The notes under the pieces were generated by a model. It had not been told where the DNA came from, ran no database searches, and was given only the letters and a program-made list of their open reading frames with translations. Below, piece by piece: positions 47,467 through 59,026 of a DNA stretch of 64,000 nt (the stretch's first letter is position 1; each line of letters opens with the position of its first letter). A program made the position numbers and the translations under genes. The DNA is from Magicicada septendecula (lineage: Eukaryota > Arthropoda > Insecta > Hemiptera > Cicadidae). The stretch lies in NCBI GenBank assembly GCA_034769895.1, contig CM068367.1:691476268-691540267 (forward strand), given 5' to 3'.

Positions 47467-48371
47467 TATGCTCCCCTCTCAAAATTGATAATTTGAGAAA
47501 AACAAGTTCTTTGGTTTGATGAAATTATCATTTTAGCTTGGTTTGATTATAAAACTACTGTTTTCTTTTTTATCTACCTCAATGGTTTTTTTTTTTAGAC
47601 TATGTTCATCGTTAGTCTCCTTTGTTTAGCTTACTAGTATTGGTCAATTTTTTATTTTATTGGTTATTTGCTTATTTATACATTTGTTCTTATTTTGATA
47701 ATTTCCCTGTTCTCCTGTAGTAATACATTTCTCCTTCTCATTAAACGTCTCTAGATTCTTATGACAATTCTCCTTTTCTCTTTCATTTACCTCGAAGTTG
47801 TTGAGTTAATCCTTGAAATATTACAATTCCCTAACATTTTTCCCTAACATTTATAGTAGGTTCGGAGTCAGAGTGGCTCTCATTGGCATCCATTCTCCAC
47901 CGTTCCTTAACTATACACTCACAGATCAGAGGAATCTTCATCTCTGTCTGAGACAATAAAAGGTTGTACATAACAACAGTTGCACTATCACAACATATAA
48001 GACATAATATATTATTCATACTTTATTATAAGACATTATATTCATTTATTAGAATACTCAAGGGATTAGAGGTTCCATTTCCATTACTGTATCACTTCTG
48101 ATGCTTTATCAATTCATTTAACATATTTCTCTTCACAGGTCACTGTTTATTATAACTTGATGTATTTGCTGTATTATTATAAGCTTTGTTGTTTTTCATC
48201 AATACTATGTTATATGCTGGTTTTGTTATTATTCATATTTTTATTTTCACATTTATTTTTCATCACCATTTAATTATGAAGTTAATTCTTAAATTCATCA
48301 CCACCTTATGTTGTAGTTTTCTATTCTTCTTCATTTTCACGATAATTCATTTATAATATTGTTTATATAAT
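47467..48371 (-). other. 3' internal region of element F
   Basis: In the element's orientation it ends with the purine tract GAGAGGGGAGCATA before the LTR. A hairpin CTCAAAATTGATAATTTGAG (47478-47497) overlaps the start of the tract. No gene survives. It is cut at 48367-48371 by the BEL element. Confidence 0.7.
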
Positions 48372-48869
48372 TGTGGGGTTCTTTTTTATTAGCAGTGGAC
48401 TGTATATTGTAAAACTAAAATAGTTAAAAGGATTTATTCTCATGTAATCAACAAGGCATAAATATTAAGCATTCACTGACCTTGTACTTGTGCGTTGTAC
48501 ATGTCCCGTTGTAAGCAACACTTTGGTGATTTTCTAGGCAGTCCTACACTTAACAATAATATTCCAATAAACGTTAAACACATAAAATAAACACATGAAA
48601 TAAGCGGAGTTTTATATTATAATAAGCGGAGTAAAATAACAATAGCGGTGAATAGTCTTTCTATTCTTGCGGTATGCGTGTATAAACCAAAAAGAACTGA
48701 ACTGCACGATATGCCTTACACTACAGGAAAGAAAACGCTCTAATCATGCCTGCTGATTACTATGTGAATTGTACTTTGAAACAGTTAATGGGAGTGCACT
48801 CTATTAGAGAACTAATGAAGTAGAGATAGGGGGAGTTTTATTATTGTTATGAAAACAAAATATCTGACA
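48372..48869 (-). repeat. 3' LTR of BEL element G
   Basis: Near-identical to 54791-55289; I saw only a handful of differences, pointing to recent insertion. Confidence 0.93.
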
Positions 48870-48880
48870 TACCGGCCCCT

Positions 48881-48898
48881 TTGAACCAACTGGTTCAA
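48881..48898 (-). promoter_or_regulatory. Hairpin beside the polypurine tract of element G
   Basis: TTGAACCAACTGGTTCAA is an inverted repeat with 7-8 base pairs; on the minus strand its 3' arm leads straight into AAAGGGGCCGGTA and the LTR. Confidence 0.6.
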
Positions 48899-49060
48899 CA
48901 AGAAACATTAAAAGAACATAAAAACAAATTTGATCCTTTGGAAGATTATAATAAAACTAAATTACAAGGGGCAGTAACCAATTGACTGGTCAAGGATTTT
49001 AGTAAATGGGAAGACGGGAAACCTTAACAGAAGGACGGGTCAAGGTTCCACCGGCAGTCT

Positions 49061-52000
49061 TCATGTTGACGACACGTACCACTCCATCATCCCTGGAGAT
49101 ACTGAGATGACTCTCCCGAGCTTCCACTTGAGGGGTGGTAGGTTCGTTTCATGAATAACGACTAAATCTCCTATTTTGAGATTTTCTTGAGGTCTGATCC
49201 ATTTGGACCGTTCTTGAAGTGTGTGGAGGTACTCCATTTGCCATCTTTTCCAGAGATGTTGTGTGAAGGCTTGAACCAATTTCCAGCATTTTGTGTGATT
49301 AAGTGGTGCATTAGTTAGTTGAGGTTCGATCAGGGCATTAAGAGGTCCTCCAGTTAGAAAATGTCCTAGTGTAAGAGGTTGAAGATCTGAAGGGTCATTC
49401 GAGAGAGGAGCTATTGGCCTCGAATTAAGGATAGCTTCAACACGCACAACTAAGGTGGTAAATTCTTCGTACGTTAAAATGTGTTCACCTATGACTCTGG
49501 TGAGATGATATTTTGCACCTTTAATGGCACGTTCCCAAAGTCCACCTTGGTGAGGTGCACGCAGAGGAATGAAATGGAATGTGATACTGTTGTTCGTAGC
49601 AAAATTTTGCATCTCTGGTTGCTTCATGAGATCCTGAAAACATCTTTTGAGCAAAGAAGCAGCTTCTATGAAATTAGTCCCACAATCAGAGTACAGGTCT
49701 GATACAAGACCTCTCCTAGAGATGAATCTCGTAAGGGCAGCAATGAAGGCGTCTGTAGTTAAATCAGTAACCACTTCCAAGTGTACAGCTTTTCTTGCAA
49801 AACAAATGAACAGGCACAGGTACACCTTTACAGGCTGTATCCTGCGAAGTATAAAAAACATAACCATGTAAGGCCCAGCATAATCAACTCCAGAAGCGTT
49901 GAAACAACGAGTAGGGGTAACACGACCGGCTGGTAGATCACCCATGAGCGGAGACGTGTTTGTTGATTTTGTACGAAAACATCGTACGCATTTAAATATT
50001 CTTGAGCGTATAACACTGCGGGCGGAGAGGATCCAAAAGCGTTGAGATAGTGTTGCTTGGAGGAATTGGGGACCAGCGTGCAGGTACATGCCATGATAGC
50101 AATCGATGAGTAAATGAATAGTGACATGATTTTTTGGCAGAAGAATAGGATGTGTGGCATTGTAAGTAAGCGCAGAGTTCTTCAGTCGACCTCCGACACG
50201 GACTATTCCTGCATCATCAATAAAGGGTGCTAGACGTTAGATGCGGTTTGAGCATGTCCTTTTCTTGGAGAGTAGATCTATGTCTTCTGCAAAGTGAAGT
50301 CTCTGAATGAGCCAGGAAATGTGGTTACAGGCGTTATTTAATTCAGTTACTGTAAATGATCCACTTATGGTGGTTTTAAATTTCAAAACTATGTAAGAAA
50401 TCCAAATGTTGGGACTTCTTTTGTGGTCATCATAAGATTAAGCACATTTGGTTTCATTTCGGGAATAGACTCCTCCGAGATTGGATGAAGGATAGATTGT
50501 GGCCAGGTCTGCGTTGATTTAGCAAGCCATGGTGGTCCTAGCCACCACTGGCTATGTTTCATCAGAACCGTGGGTGTCAAGCCTCGAGAAGCACAATCAG
50601 CAGGATTGTCAACAGTTGAAACATATTTCCAGACGTGCGGTGAAACTAAGTCTTGTATTTGTGCCACACGATTAGCAACATACACCTTGAGACGAAAAGA
50701 TAGAGTGCGTATCCAAGATAGAACTACTGTACAGTCGCACCATGCTGAAATGTTGTCAATCTTGTGATGTTGTGAGAGCTGTTCTGTACAGTAATGTAGC
50801 AATTTGGCTAACATGTGCGCACCACAAAGTACCAAGCGGGGAATAGTCACACGCTTCAGTGGAGCTACTCTTGATTTTGTGATCAGCAGTCGTATGTTGA
50901 CATCTCCTTCTGCGTCTTCTGTGCGCAGGAAGACACAAGCTGCATATCCGGATTCACTTCCATCTGAAAATCCATGAAGCTGGATATTGACTGCAGTTGC
51001 TAAGGATATGAAACGTGGTATCCTTAGCTTTTCTATTTCTGGAAGTTCTTTCACGAATCGTGACCACTTCTCGGAAATATGATCAGGTAATGGAGAATCC
51101 CAATCTAAGCCTAAGGTCCATACATGCTGCATTAAGACTTTAGACCAAAAAACTATTGGGGATATCCAACCACAAGGGTCATAGATCTGAGCAATTGATG
51201 AAAGTAAAGTTCTTTTTGTGTAATTACTTGAAGGTGTGTGCATCAAATATGAAAAGACATCAATATCTGGGATCCACTTTAGCCCTAAAAGACTTGAAAA
51301 TGGCTGTTCCGACATGCGCAACATGAGGGGTGTCTCATGATTATCTTGCATGACATTTTCTAAGAGTTTAGGATGGTTTGAAGACCACTTGCTCAGTTCG
51401 AATCCACCCTTTTTCAAAAGTAAAACAACATCCTCTTGAAGGTGGAGAGCTTCTTCCAGAGAATTGCTCCCTAATAGAGCATCATCAACATATATTTGCT
51501 GTTGGAGTGCTTCAGCAGCAAGTGGATGATTTTTTCCTTCGTCCATAATGAGCTGTTGTACTACTCTATTAGCAAGGTAAGGCGAGGACGTCATACCATA
51601 AGTGACAGTAGTCAATTGGTAGACCTTTAGCGGGACTGAAGTATCTTCTCTCCAGTATATTAACTGAAAGATCTGATCATCTTCATGGATGGATATATGC
51701 CTAAACATTTATTTGATATCACAAGAGAAAACAAATTTATGTTGACGAAAGCGAAGAATTATATCAGTAATGTCATTGTGCAACTTTGGACCCTGATGTA
51801 GAATGTGGTTCAGTGAGACACCTGAAGAAGATGGTGCTGATGCACTGAAAACAACACGGATTTTCCTATCTTTAAAAACCCCATGATGTGGCAAAAAGTA
51901 ATGCGGCTTGTTCAGAGACGGCACAGGTGTGCACAGTTTCATGTGCCCACATGCTAAGTAGTCATTCATAAAATTGACATACTTCTGTTTAAACTCAGGT

Positions 52001-52914
52001 TGAGATTCAAATTTGCGTTCAAGTGTATTAAACAGGCGTTTTGCCAAAGTTGCAGAGTCACCTAGTTGAGCAGGGTTTCCGCTGAAAGGCAAGTGACAAA
52101 CATATCTGCCGGAGGCATCTCTCTTATAAGTAGAAACGAAGTGAGCTTCACATTTTTCATCTTGTGGAGCGAGTTTTGTAGTGTGAGGTGGTTCCTCTAT
52201 GGACCAAAAACGTTGCAATGTTGCGTGCAGATCACGATCCTTCGTCGATAAAAGAGTCACTAAGCCTAAGTAAGGCTTAGACTTAAGTGAAACAGGTGTC
52301 GGACCAAGCACAACATAGCCAAAGATTGTATTGACAGCGTATGGCATATTCTTGCCGAGATTGATAAAGGTGCCATTAAGAGTCAATGCAAATAAATCTG
52401 CTCCAATCAGAAGGTCAACTGGACCCGGAACATCAAAAGTGGGATCCGCTAGCATATAACCTTTGAGTCGCTCTTTAAATTCTGGTGGGAGCTGAACACG
52501 AGGCAGATTGCATGATATTTTATTAAGAATCATGACTGGGTGAGATTTTGCTAAAATATTCCCACTGAGCGAAGACAATGTCACAAAGGTAAGTCCCTTT
52601 GTTTTCACTGGGGCGGTAGAGATGCCACTAAGTTCTGGAACATCTGTTTGACAGCGGTACAAACACAAAGTCTTTGCACAACTTTCTGAAATAATTGTTG
52701 TTTGGGATGCACTATCAACCACAGCTCGTACAACTGCTGCATTTCCATTGGCAGATGTGATATGCACCAAAGCGGTTGCAAGTAACACAGTGTTATTCTG
52801 ATTGCAAGAAACACCTATCAAGGTAGTATCCTGGTGACACTCTGCAGAGTGGTTTTGCTTATGCATCGTCGTTTCAACAGAAGGGCACAAGGTAGGTCTA
52901 TTTGACTGAGTCAA
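49061..52914 (-). pseudogene. pol: Pol of BEL/Pao element G, several lesions
   Basis: In order: aspartic protease (RAVVDSASQTTIIS, with D-S-A at the active site and LLIGADLF); reverse transcriptase starting HYFLPHHGVFKDRKIRVVF and FSCDIK, then the catalytic QQIYVDDALLG; RNase H-like region (FSDGSESGYAACVF); integrase with zinc finger near 50100-50000, then VDYAGPY, YSDCGTNF and PHQGGLWERAIK as D-D-E; and the BEL C-terminal domain (HLWKRWQMEYLHTLQER, IGDLVVIHE). This set, with YVDD RT and WERAIK integrase, is diagnostic of BEL/Pao. Lesions: TAA at 51709-51711 inside RT, stops and frame changes between about 50389 and 50160, and a one-base loss near 49090 that garbles the last residues. It cannot make a full polyprotein. 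Confidence 0.93.
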
Positions 52915-52941
52915 TTTTTGTTGCGGTTGTGCGGAGCGGTT

Positions 52942-54199
52942 CTAAACAAAAAAATGTAGTAGGCTATAGTGACGCCTATGACATACACTGCATGTGTGGA
53001 CGGACTTACAGGTGACTAACTTATGTGTTCCAAAACAATTTTGACACAAGTTCTTATTTTTAACAAAAGCTTGTCTGTCTTGTACAGTAAGTGCGGAAAA
53101 ATCTGCACATTTATATATGTTGTGTGAATTTGATGAACAGAAGATACAATGCTGAGTGTGAGTAGTGACCATCGCTATTTTGTGTGGTTTAAACTGGTTT
53201 GTATTCATTTTAAAGCCACTGATTTTTTGAGAGGTTTGAAGAGAAGGTTCATTTTTTGAGATGATATTAGTTAAGATATTAGCTGCCTCTTTGCAAGAAC
53301 ATTCGTTTTCTAAGAATATAATTACTTCTGTAATGGTAGGAACATTTTGTAAATTATCTCGAGAACGTTCAAGTTTGGTCCTGAATTCCATGTCAAATCT
53401 ACGCAAAATATATGAGGTCAACAACAAACTTTCGCTAGCAATATCATGTCCTAGTGCTTTGAGCGCTTGATAATTTTCATTGTAGGTCGACAGGAAATTC
53501 CTCATTTGTTTAACTGAAGGATTGTGCAATTGTGCTAACTCAAATATATTGTTTACGTGAAGTGTTATCAACAATCTAGAATTTTGATATCTTTTTAGCA
53601 AAGTTTGCCAGGCTATGGCATAGTTTGTATTAGTGACAGGCAATGATTTAATTAAATTTAGCGGCTCATCAGTCACACAAGAAAGCAAGTATGTAAATTT
53701 CTCCACATTAGAAATTGTTTCATTTTTGTGCACTGCATTTTCAAACAGACTGTGAAAGGCTACCCATTTCTCAGGTTGTCCACAAAATGTTCCCAAGTTT
53801 AAGCGAGGTACATTTACGGTGGGAGTAGGCGCAACTACTTGTGATGCACCAGTGTGAGACTGATCCAAGGTTTCCTGCGGTAGCGATGGTAGAAAAGGAG
53901 CACACGAACTTTGTATAGCTATATTTAAGTCTGATATAGAATCTTGTAATCTCGAAATCTGTTCATTATCCAGATCTTCTGGTAAAGGTGTTGTACTAAA
54001 CAGTTTATTATTTATTTATAAGCCTTTCAAATTCAGCATATTTATTTTCTGCGGTGGAACTAAGCAAACTAACTTTTCGTGTTTGCTGTTCAGTTAAATT
54101 ACCTATACCAATAACCTCAAGAGCAACAATTTGCTTGTTAATATTATGAAGCCTACTCTCAATCAGTTCACTTTGCTTCACAAAAGAAGAAAATCTCAT
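52942..54199 (-). pseudogene. gag: Gag of BEL/Pao element G
   Basis: The start is at an ATG at 54199 (MRFSSFVKQSELIESRLHNI), with a short coiled coil; a stop and frame change occur near 54005. The main part has the BEL gag domain (LNLGTFCGQPEKWVAFHSLF, YLLSCVTDEPLNLIKSLP) and ends in zinc-binding motifs CIFCSSNSHNIYKC and CQNCFGTH..C..C..CH. A TAG at 52942-52944 separates it from pol, which continues in the same frame; BEL elements normally have one gag-pol frame, so this is probably a mutation. Confidence 0.88.
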
Positions 54200-54790
54200 T
54201 TTGGTAATTTATTAATACACTCGCTTTAAAAACAGATTCAGATGTAAATAACAAAAGAGTTCTAAGTAAAAGTTGTAATTCACAATGTTCTTCCAGTATT
54301 CAGTAATTTCCAATCCAAATAATTTTAATTTATTTTTTTATTTTTTTTTATCACTCTAAATACCAAGATTTTAGAGTCATCTACGCTTATTAGCGTAGAT
54401 GACAGTAATAATGGTAATATGGTAATAAAGGAATATGGCTACTGTATTTTATAGAAACTAATACAGAGGTCGCTTTTGAAGAAACACACTACACTTTAGA
54501 ACTATGCTTGCTAGATAAAACATGAAATAACACACGCTGCACAATGAATCAATAAACAATAAAACTATGCTTGCGTGAAAAAACATGAAAAAATCATAAC
54601 AAAATGAAAAGAGCATTGAGTATTGGCAATACTTGCCAGTAGTAAATAATTTTTTTTTTTTTTTTTTTTTTAAGCATTACAATAATTCAATAAACGTAAT
54701 AATAAAGAGCGTAATAATTAATAAAAATCTTGCTTTCCAACGTGCTGGATTCTGAATGAAAGATGCTATCCGGGCTGGACGGACCAAAAA
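54200..54790 (-). other. 5' leader of BEL element G
   Basis: Between 5' LTR and gag. It contains a T-run of about 22 bases (54650-54671, plus strand), an inverted repeat GTCATCTACGCTAA around 54377-54405, and the presumed primer site next to 54790. No gene. Confidence 0.7.
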
Positions 54791-55289
54791 TGTGGGGTTC
54801 TTTTTTATTAGTAGTGGACTGTATATTGTAAAACTAAAATAGTTAAAAGGATTTATTCTCATGTAATCAACAATGCATAAATATTAAGTGTTCACTGACC
54901 TTGTACTTGTGCGTTGTACATGTCCCGTTGTAAGCAACACTTTGGTGATTTTCTAGGCAGTCCTAAACTTAACAATAATATTCCAATAAACGTTAAACAC
55001 ATAAAATAAACACATGAAATAAGCGGAGTTTTATGTTATAATAAGCGGAGTAAAATAACAATAGCGGTGAATAGTCTTTCTATTCTTGCGGTATGCGTGT
55101 ATAAACCAAAAAGAACTGAACTGCACGATATGCCTTACACTACAGGAAAGAAAACGCTCTAATCATGCCTGCTGATTACTATGTGAATTGTACTTTGAAA
55201 CAGTTAATGGGAGTGCACTCTATTAGAGAACTAATGAAGTATAGATAGGGGGAGTTTTATTATTGTTATGGAAAACAAAATATCTGACA
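54791..55289 (-). repeat. 5' LTR of BEL element G
   Basis: Partner of 48372-48869. Confidence 0.93.
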
Positions 55290-55449
55290 ATAATAGTTTG
55301 TAACATTTTTATGTTGGTTAGTTCCTTTTAATTATTCATTTAAGTAGTTGTTTCATTTATCATCATTATTTTTCTTGTTTGTCGTTTAATCATTATCTTC
55401 TTGTTTGTCGTTTAATCATTATCTCTTTTTATTTATTATACACTTTATA

Positions 55450-55803
55450 TTAGATGGATTGTTCATGATATTTCCTTAATGGAACTTGGTTATATGTACC
55501 CTTAATTTTATTGTTGATTGGGTTTGTTAACTCATAGGTATTGTTGTCATTGTTCTTGGTGATCAGATATGGTCCAGTATATAATATTAACAGTTTTTTG
55601 GTTATATCATGTACAATACTTGGTAATTCTCTGTTTCTTACTACCACCTTCTCTCCTATATTGTACTTAATAGCTTTTGGTTGACTCTTTATTTTCTTGA
55701 TAAAGTGCAGCGCCTAAACTCACATTGCTGGCGTCACAATTTAGATAAAAAGGTTTTGTAAAGTCTGGGTCATGTAGCATGACAGATTCCAAAAATTTTT
55801 CTT
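55450..55803 (-). pseudogene. pol: Pol remnant of element F: RNase H fragment fused to integrase C-terminus
   Basis: The minus strand from about 55800 encodes FYLNCDASNVSLGAALYQ, the start of a Gypsy RNase H. At about 55705-55715 it changes directly to an integrase C-terminal segment (YNIGEKVVVRNRELPSIVHD, LYTGPYLITKNNDNNTYEL). The rest of RNase H, the linker and the integrase catalytic core (several hundred codons) are deleted, as are protease and RT upstream. The fragment identifies F as Ty3/Gypsy-derived; it has no catalytic centre. Confidence 0.8.
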
Positions 55804-57453
55804 TTATTGACTGTAAAATTCCATCTTGTTCTGGTCTCTTGTGTCTCCTCCTCCTTGGTTACCCCGTTGGTTATAATTGTTACCTCTGTAGTTGCCATTA
55901 CTTTGACGATTATTCGGGTATTGATTCTGATTATCTCCTCTGTAATTACCGTTGCCTTGGTTGGTGTTTTGGTTATTTCCCCTGTAATGATTATAGTTAT
56001 TGTTTGGTGACAGATTATAATTGTTGTTGTTTCTATTCGGGCAGTCATAGTTCCCATTGTCCCTGCTATTCTGTCTGTTATAATTTGTGGAGTTGTCTGC
56101 TTTATAACTCGTCATTTGATAGTCACGGTACTGTCCTGTCTGCTTGCAGGTTTCCAGTAAGCTCGCCAGATTCTGGATTTTCTTGAATTGATTATATCTG
56201 CTGGAGTTTTCTATCTCTTTGTTGTAGTGTTGTGATAGTTGTTCTACCAGGCACTCCTCTGGAATTTGGGGTGTTAATTTCCGTGCTAGGCATATTTTAC
56301 CCAAAAAGTCGGCGATTGTCCCTTGGATGCGTCGTACTTTCCATTGGATAAGTTCATACGGATACGGTTCTGTGTGGACTCTGACCAGTATTTCTCCTTG
56401 AATTGTCTTCTAAACTCGTTGAGGTTTGGGATGTCAGGTCGTACTGCTGTCCACCAATTATCGTACGTCTCCTTGAACATTTCGTCTATCATCCCCCTTA
56501 TAGTTTTCCATCTGGTCTCTCTGGTTCTCTCGATGGTTTCTTCCAAACGTTCCAGGAACTCCATCAGGTTGCGTCTGTAGTTTCTGAAGTTGATTACCTC
56601 TCGACTGTCACCGTGGCATGTGTGAGTGCTCTGGATTGGTCGGTCCTGCCACGAATCTATTTTGGTTTGTAGCTCTCGCTCTCGCTCTCGCTGACGGATT
56701 TCTTCTGTTATTTTTATTTGTGCTGATTCGTTTATCTAGTTCGTTGGCTACCAGGAATGTTCTTTCTACTCTGTCGCTGACGTCTTGTAGGACCTCCTCG
56801 TGTGCTTCCTTGCTCTCCTCCCGAACTAGCTGTATTTCCTCTTGAGTTGTTTTTTTCATAGAGTCCATTTTAACTTCAGTATTCTCTTCGAGTTTGTTAA
56901 TTCTTCCATCTATCTCTTCTTTGGTTTGCGTTAATTCCTGGTGGTACTGCTCACACTTCTCGTGGACTTCTGCTATTTCTCTTCTGACTCCAGTTATCTC
57001 CCCGTCTATTCTGGTGTTGATTTTCTTGTTATTTTCCTCTATTCGCTTACTGACGTCGTCTACTTTGTTATTTAGTGTTTCCATGTTTTTATTGTTATGT
57101 TCTGTATTTTTATTTAAATCCTCCTTTAAAGTTTCCATGGATTTATTAGTATTGTCTATCTTTTTTCCCAAATCTTCTTTTAAAGTTTTATTATCTTCTT
57201 TCAATGATTTGATATTCTTGTTGGTTTCCATCATCATCCTCAGCATGGTTTCCTGGAAGTGGGCGTCCCCCGTCGGTGTGGGTTTCTCAGGTTGATTTTC
57301 TTCTGGTTGGTGTTCTTGGGTAACCTCTGCTGTAACTTCCACCTCAGTTGTTCGGTGTTCTTCCTGTACCTCCATGTTTGCTTCGGCGTTTGTCTGTTCG
57401 CTTTCTCTTGGTCGGGACTTCGATCTGGTACCGTGTTGGTGTGTGTGAGGCAT
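55804..57453 (-). pseudogene. gag: Gag of element F (three frame segments)
   Basis: Segment 1 (57453-56608, ATG start MPHTHQHGTRSKSR) is a charged N-terminal region of about 280 residues. It holds long coiled-coil heptads (NIKSLKEDNKTLKEDLGKKI, repeated ETLKEDLNK units). Segment 2 (about 56564-56286) is a retrotransposon capsid-like domain (WKTIRGMIDEMF, NLNEFRRQFKEKYWSESTQ). Segment 3 (56304-55804) finishes the capsid and turns into an N/G/Y/R-rich nucleocapsid with repeats of NYRG and NNN and no CCHC knuckle. Frame changes near 56600 and 56300 separate them. Such a glycine/asparagine-rich tail may bind RNA in place of a knuckle; that is inference. The protein would encapsidate element RNA. 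Confidence 0.82.
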
Positions 57454-57551
57454 GGTCGTTCTACTGTAATTGCCGGGCTAAATTAGGATAATTTAATTAA
57501 AATATAATATTCTTCTGTCTATTTAAAGCCGCACTAGTTGGTCACCACTTT
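57454..57551 (-). other. Leader of element F with primer-site-like motif
   Basis: Directly after the LTR edge the minus strand reads AAGTGGTGACCAACTAGTGCGGC (split here: AAG, then TGGTGACCAACTAGTGCGGC at 57527-57546), in the position of a primer-binding site. It is the first of three related motifs spaced 84-85 bases. Confidence 0.55.
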
Positions 57552-57715
57552 ATAATATTTAATACCTTTACCTACTACTGTTTCTATCTGTACGTACCTT
57601 TTATTTTAAAAGCCACACATTGTTGGCGTCACTTTATAATATTTAATGCTTTACCAGCGATAATCGATACTCTCTCGCGTTCTACTGTTTCTATAAGCCA
57701 CACATCGTTGGCATC
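57527..57715 (-). repeat. Three tandem copies of a primer-site/LTR-edge unit in element F
   Basis: On the plus strand AGCC.CAC..GTTGG.. motifs start at 57527, 57611 and 57696. The first two are each followed by CACTTTATAATATTTAAT. The inner copy is at the primer-site position; the other two lie inside the LTR. The left LTR shows the same two internal copies at about 22352 and 22434. Confidence 0.75.
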
Positions 57716-58000
57716 AGTCCTATAATACAAAAGATTTATGCAGTTTGTTTCATTTTGTTTGTTTATAATTTTCACTTTGACTTGTTGTTGAATTTATCAC
57801 TCGGTTTCGTCAAATAACTTCTTTAACGATTTTTATTTTATTTAATTAATTGTTTAATTAGATTCTGATGTTCTTGTTTATTTATATTTGAGTAATTATT
57901 TGGTTGTAGATCCGTTGTTTGAATGTAAACAGTTTCGTAGACCTCTTGACGTTCGTTCACACTCCTGTTGAATTGTGTCGTCTGTGTAAGTCAGTGTATA

Positions 58001-58368
58001 GTTTAGACAAAGTTATTTTATATAATTTCAACCTTCACGTACCTGTGATGTTGTTCTCAGGTGATTGATAAACTGTCAAGTTTTTTATCAAACAGTATAA
58101 TAGTACTGTTAATGTTTCAGTGAGCACTTATAAATTTTACTTGGGCGCCATATGGGTTTTCGTGAGAAATGTCCCATAAAAATAGTTTAGACAAAGTTAT
58201 TTTATATAATTTCAACCTTCACGTACCTGTTCAGTTGGTCTCAGGTGATTGATAAACTGTCAAGTTTTTTATCAAACAGTATAATAGTACTGTTAATGTT
58301 TCAGTGAGCACTTATAAATTTTACTTGGGCGCCATATGGGTTTTCGTGAGAAATGTCCCATAAAAAAG
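58001..58368. repeat. Two tandem 184-bp units in F's LTR
   Basis: GTTTAGACAAAGTTATTTTA.. starts at 58001 and 58185; both units contain GGCGCCATATGGGTTTTCGTG. The left LTR has the same pair, the first unit being split by the A/B tandem. Confidence 0.93.
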
Positions 58369-59026
58369 AATTCTTTTGATTAATCAAATGATTAATTTTG
58401 CTTGATTTTAAGTTAATAATTGACTTAGTGATTATATCAGTATCAGAAGTTAAGTTCCCTTTTTTCTGTTTAATTGACTCTAATTGTTGGCGGTTCGCAT
58501 GTTTGAATTATAGCCAACTTAACTGTTTGTTTACTTTGAAATTGCGACTCATGAACTAGTAATAAAGATTATTTATTTATTTAAATAATTGTTGACAATA
58601 GTTGTTACTTTACAATTCATTGGTTTATTGCTCACTCTATAATTGATTCAATTAAATACATTCAATTTAATACAACAAACGGATTACAGATCATCCGGCT
58701 TTTAACTTTTTTCTAACTCAGACTGTTTGCAATGAAGACTCTAGTCTTAATCATTTGATTATTTATAATTATTAGCTATCTCAAGGGTGACTTCTTTTAA
58801 TTTACAGAATAGAACGCCACTGCCTTATTTTACAATGCTGTTACAAAATATTAGATTATTAGGTTAGACACCTTTAGTTATTGAAATTAATAAACGAAAA
58901 GTTCGTTCAATTTGTACCAATCTTAGGTTAGTTATGATAACGTTAATACATGAAATCTTATGTCGGAATATTATAATTCCTTTAAATAAATTTAAAACAG
59001 TGTTCAGTACTTATTGTATTATTGTT

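Larger units (their letters stand above)
48372..55289 (-). mobile_element. BEL/Pao retrotransposon G nested in element F
   Basis: LTRs 48372-48869 and 54791-55289 (498 and 499 bases, TGTGGGG..TCTGACA on the plus strand) are almost identical and flanked by the 5-base duplication ATAAT (48367-48371, 55290-55294), normal for BEL/Pao. The minus strand encodes gag, protease, RT-RNase H and integrase in BEL order. A purine tract (AAAGGGGCCGGTA) precedes the 3' LTR. After the 5' LTR comes TTTTTGGTCCGTCCAGCC, presumably the primer site, whose tRNA I cannot name. Confidence 0.93.

Noticed and set aside
47139-47496. Hydrophobic plus-strand frames, repeated at 60577-60986, that look like small membrane proteins
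   Set aside because: They lie inside the LTRs of element F, antisense to it, in T-rich sequence; the duplication is explained by the LTR pair, not by a gene family.
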